Shown in pieces: positions 6,026-8,892 of a stretch of 8,892 nt of DNA; the stretch's first letter is position 1, and every line of letters begins with the position of its first letter. The position numbers and the translations under genes were made by a program. The stretch is from positions 1 to 8,892 of the forward strand of contig CAYYJM010000263.1 of assembly GCA_964471755.1 (NCBI GenBank), given 5' to 3'. The notes below the pieces were generated by a model. It saw only the letters and a list, made by a program, of their open reading frames with translations. It did not search any database and was not told the origin of the DNA. This DNA comes from CAYYJM01 sp964471755 (GTDB taxonomy: Bacteria > Planctomycetota > Planctomycetia > Gemmatales > Gemmataceae).

Positions 6026-7591
6026 ATGGAGCCTCTTTACTGGGCTCTGTTCTGTCTGGCTGCCCTTATCCTGGGCGGCTTCCTCGGATTCGCCCTGGTC
6101 CGCTGGCGCGACCGTACCCACCTGCGCGGTGGTCAGGAACAGGCCCATCGTCTGCTCGAGACGGCCCGGCAGCAGGCCGAGCAGCTTCGCAAGCAGGCCG
6201 AACTTGAGGCCCGCAACGAAATCTTCGAGAAACGCGAGGCGTTCAATCGCGAACAGGAGCAGACCCGCAACGAGTTACGCGAGCAGGAGCGTCGTCTCGA
6301 CAAGCGTGAGGATTCGCTCGAGCAGCAGCAGCAGACCTTGCAGAAACGCGAACGGGTTCTCGAACGCGATCAGCGTCGCCTAACCGAACGTCGGGGCGAA
6401 ACCGAGAAGCGCGCCCAGGAACTGGAGGCTAACCTCACCCAGCAGGCGGCGAAACTGCACGAGATCAGCGGCCTCAGTCGGGAGCAGGCCGAACAGATCC
6501 TCCTGGATCGGCTCGAACGCGAACTGGCGGACCGGATCGCCGCGCGCCTGCAACGTCATGAGGCCGACCTGAAGCAGACGGCCGAGGAGCGTGCGCGGCG
6601 CATCCTGGCCACGGCCATCCACCGCTTCGCCGCCGACCACACCGCCGACACGACCGTCAGCACCGTGGACATCCCGTCCGACGACATGAAGGGCCGGATC
6701 ATTGGCCGCGAGGGACGCAACATCCGCACCTTCGAGAAGTGTACCGGCGTGGACGTTATCGTGGACGACACGCCCGGTGTGGTGATCGTCTCCGCCTTCG
6801 ACAACGTCCGCCGTGAGACGGCCCGGCTGGCCCTGACGAAGCTGATCCAGGACGGCCGCATTCATCCCACGCGGATCGAGGAGGTCGTCACCGAGACGCA
6901 GGCGGAACTGGAGAAACACATTCTGGAACTGGGCCGGACGGCCATGCAGGAGGCCGACATCCTGCCGCTGCACGACAAGCTGATTCAGCTCCTGGGTCGG
7001 CTCAAGTTCCGCACCAGCTACAGCCAGAACGTGCTTCAGCACAGTCTGGAGGTCGCCCATCTGACCGGCATGATGGCCGGCGAACTGGGCCTGGACAGCC
7101 GTCTGGCTCGGCGCTGCGGTCTGCTTCACGACATCGGCAAGGCGGCCGACCACGAGATGGAGGGGGGGCACCCGAAGATCGGAGCCGAGTTGGCGCGCCG
7201 CTACGGTGAGACGAGTCCCGAGGTGCTGCACGCGATCTCCGGTCATCATGACGACGTGACGGTGGATCACGTCTATACGGTCCTGGTCGCGGCGGCGGAT
7301 GCGATCAGTGCCAGTCGGCCGGGAGCCCGGCGTGAGACGCTGGAGAAGTACGTCAAGCGGCTGGAGGAACTGGAGGCGGTGGCTCAGGGTTTTCCCGGTG
7401 TCGATCACGCCTACGCGATCCAGGCCGGCCGGGAGATCCGCGTCATCGCCAACGCCGGCCAGACGACCGACAGCGACGCGATCCGGATCAGCCACGAGAT
7501 CGCCCGTGCGATCGAGGAGCAGCTGAATTACCCCGGTGAGATCAAGGTGACGGTGGTCCGCGAGACACGGGCCGTGGAGATTGCCCGGTGA
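6026..7591 (+). CDS. rny: Ribonuclease Y (membrane-anchored HD-domain endoribonuclease)
   Basis: RNase Y starts mRNA decay by endonucleolytic cuts and organises a degradosome-like complex at the membrane in Bacillus-type systems. The 521 residues match the family's usual 510-520. In order: an N-terminal membrane helix (about 3-26); a long charged coiled coil (about 35-195), rich in E, Q and R with repeated EQ(E/Q)..R patterns; a KH RNA-binding domain (about 211-280) with the GREG loop (227-230) in GRIIGREGRNIRTFE; and an HD phosphohydrolase domain with H339 (LQHS), the H368-D369 pair in LLHDIGK and H407/H408 in SGHHDD. The C-terminal part closes with GEIKVTVVRETRAVEIAR-type sequence (504-521), typical of the family. 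All expected catalytic residues are present, so it should be active. It has its own promoter-like element and a very long leader. It converges on dnaK. Confidence 0.97.
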   Translation: MEPLYWALFCLAALILGGFLGFALVRWRDRTHLRGGQEQAHRLLETARQQAEQLRKQAELEARNEIFEKREAFNREQEQTRNELREQERRLDKREDSLEQQQQTLQKRERVLERDQRRLTERRGETEKRAQELEANLTQQAAKLHEISGLSREQAEQILLDRLERELADRIAARLQRHEADLKQTAEERARRILATAIHRFAADHTADTTVSTVDIPSDDMKGRIIGREGRNIRTFEKCTGVDVIVDDTPGVVIVSAFDNVRRETARLALTKLIQDGRIHPTRIEEVVTETQAELEKHILELGRTAMQEADILPLHDKLIQLLGRLKFRTSYSQNVLQHSLEVAHLTGMMAGELGLDSRLARRCGLLHDIGKAADHEMEGGHPKIGAELARRYGETSPEVLHAISGHHDDVTVDHVYTVLVAAADAISASRPGARRETLEKYVKRLEELEAVAQGFPGVDHAYAIQAGREIRVIANAGQTTDSDAIRISHEIARAIEEQLNYPGEIKVTVVRETRAVEIAR

Positions 7592-7595
7592 AATG

Positions 7596-7678
7596 GGCGA
7601 GCCGGGAGCGTTAGCGACCGGAGTTCACGTTTCTGCGTCAGAAGCGTTCACTCCGGTCGCTGACGCTCCCGGCTCGCC
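7596..7678. repeat. 83-nt near-perfect palindrome between convergent rny and dnaK
   Basis: The arms 7596-7624 and 7650-7678 are 29 nt each and pair at every position, with one G-T wobble (7612 with 7662). After a 2x2 internal loop, the centre continues as a 9-bp stem (7627-7635 with 7639-7647, one wobble) around the triloop CGT. The whole spacer can thus form one hairpin of 38 pairs starting 5 nt after the rny stop. Having no strong T-tract, it may act as a bidirectional terminator or 3'-end protector for both genes, or it may simply be an inserted repeat. Confidence 0.8.
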
Positions 7679-7680
7679 GG

Positions 7681-7710
7681 ACTCCGGTCGCTGACGCCGC
7701 GCCGCTCGCC
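7681..7710. repeat. Half copy of the palindromic repeat, variant B
   Basis: 7681-7697 is an exact 17-nt direct repeat of 7650-7666 (ACTCCGGTCGCTGACGC). It then diverges to CGCGCCGCTCGCC, the same ending as at 3088-3100. 7692-7710 equals 3082-3100 over 19 nt. This half copy has no left arm of its own and joins the two hairpin loci into one family with two arm types. Confidence 0.7.
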
Positions 7711-7718
7711 AGGGGGCG

Positions 7719-8892
7719 TCAGTCCTTCTTGACCTCGAACTCCGCGTCGATCACGTCGTCGGGGCCGTCCTTCCGGTCGCTGCCGGGCGTCGCGCCGGCC
7801 GATGGCGTCGGGCCGGACTGCATGAACTGGGCCATGCTCGCCATCGCCGTCTTCAGCTCCTCGGTCGTCCGCTTGATCGCCTCGGCGTCCTCCGTCGCCA
7901 TCTGCTCCTTCAGACGTGCGATCTGACCCTGGATCGGTGCCAGGGCACTGGCATCGACCTGACCTTCCACCTTCTTGAGTTCCTTCTCGATCTGGTAGAC
8001 CAGGGCGTCGGCTTCGTTGCGGGCGTTGATCAGATCGACGCGCCGCTTGTCCTCCGTGGCGTGGCTCTCCGCCTCGTGCTTCATGCGCTCGACCTCGTCC
8101 TTGTCCAGGCCGGTCGAGCCCTTGATCTCACGCTTGACCTCCGTGTTCGTGTCGAGATCCTTCGCCGACACCTCGAGGATGCCGTTGCGATCGATCTTTA
8201 ACGACACCTCGATGCGCGGCTCACCGCGCGGCGCGGGGCGGATGCCTTCCAGGTTGAACTCGCCCAGGATTGGGTTGCCGTGCCCCTTGGCGATCTCGCT
8301 CTCGCCCTGGTAGACCGAGATCGTCACCGCCGCCTGACTATCCGACGCCGTCGAGAAGATGTCCTTCTTCTCGGTCGGAATGACCGTGTTGCGTTCGATC
8401 AGACGCGTCAGCCGACCGCCGAGTGTCTCGATGCCCAGTGACAGCGGCGTGACATCCGTCAGGGCGATCTCGCTGGCGCTGCCCAGCAGCAGCTGCGAGC
8501 CGAGAATGGCCGCTCCGACGGCGACGACCTCGTCCGGGTTGACGCCCTTGTGGCCTTCCTTGCCGAAGATGTCCTTGACCAGCCACTGGACCTTCGGCAT
8601 GCGGGTCATGCCGCCGACCATGACGACATCATCGACCTGACTGGCCTTGATCTTGGCGTCCTCCAGAGCCTTCAGCACCGGCCCACGGCAGCGCTCGATC
8701 AGCGGATCGACCAGCTGCTCGAACTTCGCCCGCGTGATCGACATCTGCAGGTGCTTCGCCTGGCCGTTGACCTGGGTGATGAACGGCAGGTGAATCTCGG
8801 TACTCTGCTGGCCGGACAGATCCTTCTTGGCCCGCTCGGCCGCCTCCTTGAGGCGCTGCAGGGCCATCGGCTCCTTGCGGATATCGACGCCG
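7719..8892 (-). CDS. dnaK: Chaperone protein DnaK (Hsp70), C-terminal part, 5' end outside window
   Basis: DnaK binds exposed hydrophobic stretches of client proteins in an ATP-driven cycle with DnaJ and GrpE. The visible 390 residues begin at GVDIRKEPMALQRLKEAAE, which aligns with E. coli DnaK near residue 228, so about the first 225 residues are missing beyond the window. Seen in order: the rest of the nucleotide-binding domain with VGGMTRMP (visible residues 92-99) and the VNPDEVVAVGAAI stretch; the hydrophobic interdomain linker DVTPLSL (146-152), which follows a polar ALT rather than the usual LLL; the beta-sandwich substrate-binding domain with FSTASDSQAAVTI and GIRPAPRG; the helical lid; and the acidic tail DDVIDAEFEVKKD. 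Nothing appears truncated or frameshifted at the 3' end. It converges on rny across the palindromic spacer. Its promoter and any heat-shock operator lie outside the window. Confidence 0.98.
   Translation of the reverse strand, partial: GVDIRKEPMALQRLKEAAERAKKDLSGQQSTEIHLPFITQVNGQAKHLQMSITRAKFEQLVDPLIERCRGPVLKALEDAKIKASQVDDVVMVGGMTRMPKVQWLVKDIFGKEGHKGVNPDEVVAVGAAILGSQLLLGSASEIALTDVTPLSLGIETLGGRLTRLIERNTVIPTEKKDIFSTASDSQAAVTISVYQGESEIAKGHGNPILGEFNLEGIRPAPRGEPRIEVSLKIDRNGILEVSAKDLDTNTEVKREIKGSTGLDKDEVERMKHEAESHATEDKRRVDLINARNEADALVYQIEKELKKVEGQVDASALAPIQGQIARLKEQMATEDAEAIKRTTEELKTAMASMAQFMQSGPTPSAGATPGSDRKDGPDDVIDAEFEVKKD

Noticed and set aside
5540..6148. Minus-strand frame of 202 codons across the rny leader
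   Set aside because: It is low complexity (R, A, P, Q, E), starts inside rny on the opposite strand, and has no family resemblance.
5608..6207. Plus-strand frame of 199 codons in the rny leader
   Set aside because: It has a TTG start, no SD, a composition rich in S, R, P and G, and overlaps the RNase Y coding start in another frame.
6380..7495. Minus-strand open frame of 371 codons
   Set aside because: It is fully antisense to the KH and HD domains of RNase Y and has no recognisable motif.

Overview
The window looks like a chromosomal stretch of a GC-rich planctomycete, most likely of the Gemmata group. The evidence is a Gemmata-type TIGR02996 repeat-companion domain fused to a formylglycine-generating-enzyme (FGE) fold, a secreted planctomycete-style sulfatase, GC-rich codon use, and a palindromic intergenic repeat. 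The lineage call rests on recognising families, not on a marker gene.

Layout, left to right. (1) Positions 1-1185: the 3' part of a hybrid sensor histidine kinase (ATPase domain plus two receivers). It overlaps by 11 nt a secreted sulfatase with C-terminal HEAT-like repeats (1175-3043), and the pair ends in a strong hairpin (3057-3100). (2) A 298-nt gap with a possible promoter, then a TIGR02996-FGE-fold protein (3342-4307), a small PilZ protein (4362-4703), and a six-helix membrane protein built of repeated two-helix units (4841-5491). (3) A 534-nt gap with a good sigma70-like promoter, a hairpin at the start of the predicted transcript and a leader of about 470 nt, leading into the RNase Y gene (6026-7591). 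(4) A 127-nt spacer between convergent genes, filled by a near-perfect 83-nt palindrome plus a half copy related to the hairpin at 3057-3100. (5) The 3' two thirds of dnaK on the minus strand (7719-8892, running off the window).

How the genes fit together. The kinase and sulfatase appear translationally coupled. The FGE-fold protein invites the idea that it activates the sulfatase, but it lacks the cysteine pair of true FGE, so that link is doubtful. PilZ, the membrane protein and RNase Y share orientation but are separated by leaders with their own promoter-like and structured elements, so they are probably separate or only loosely coupled units. RNase Y (mRNA decay) and DnaK (chaperone) are housekeeping genes. 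I see no phage, CRISPR, transposase, tRNA or rRNA. The most unusual items are the palindromic repeat family, the internally repeated membrane protein, the leader that can hide its ribosome-binding site, and the long RNase Y leader.
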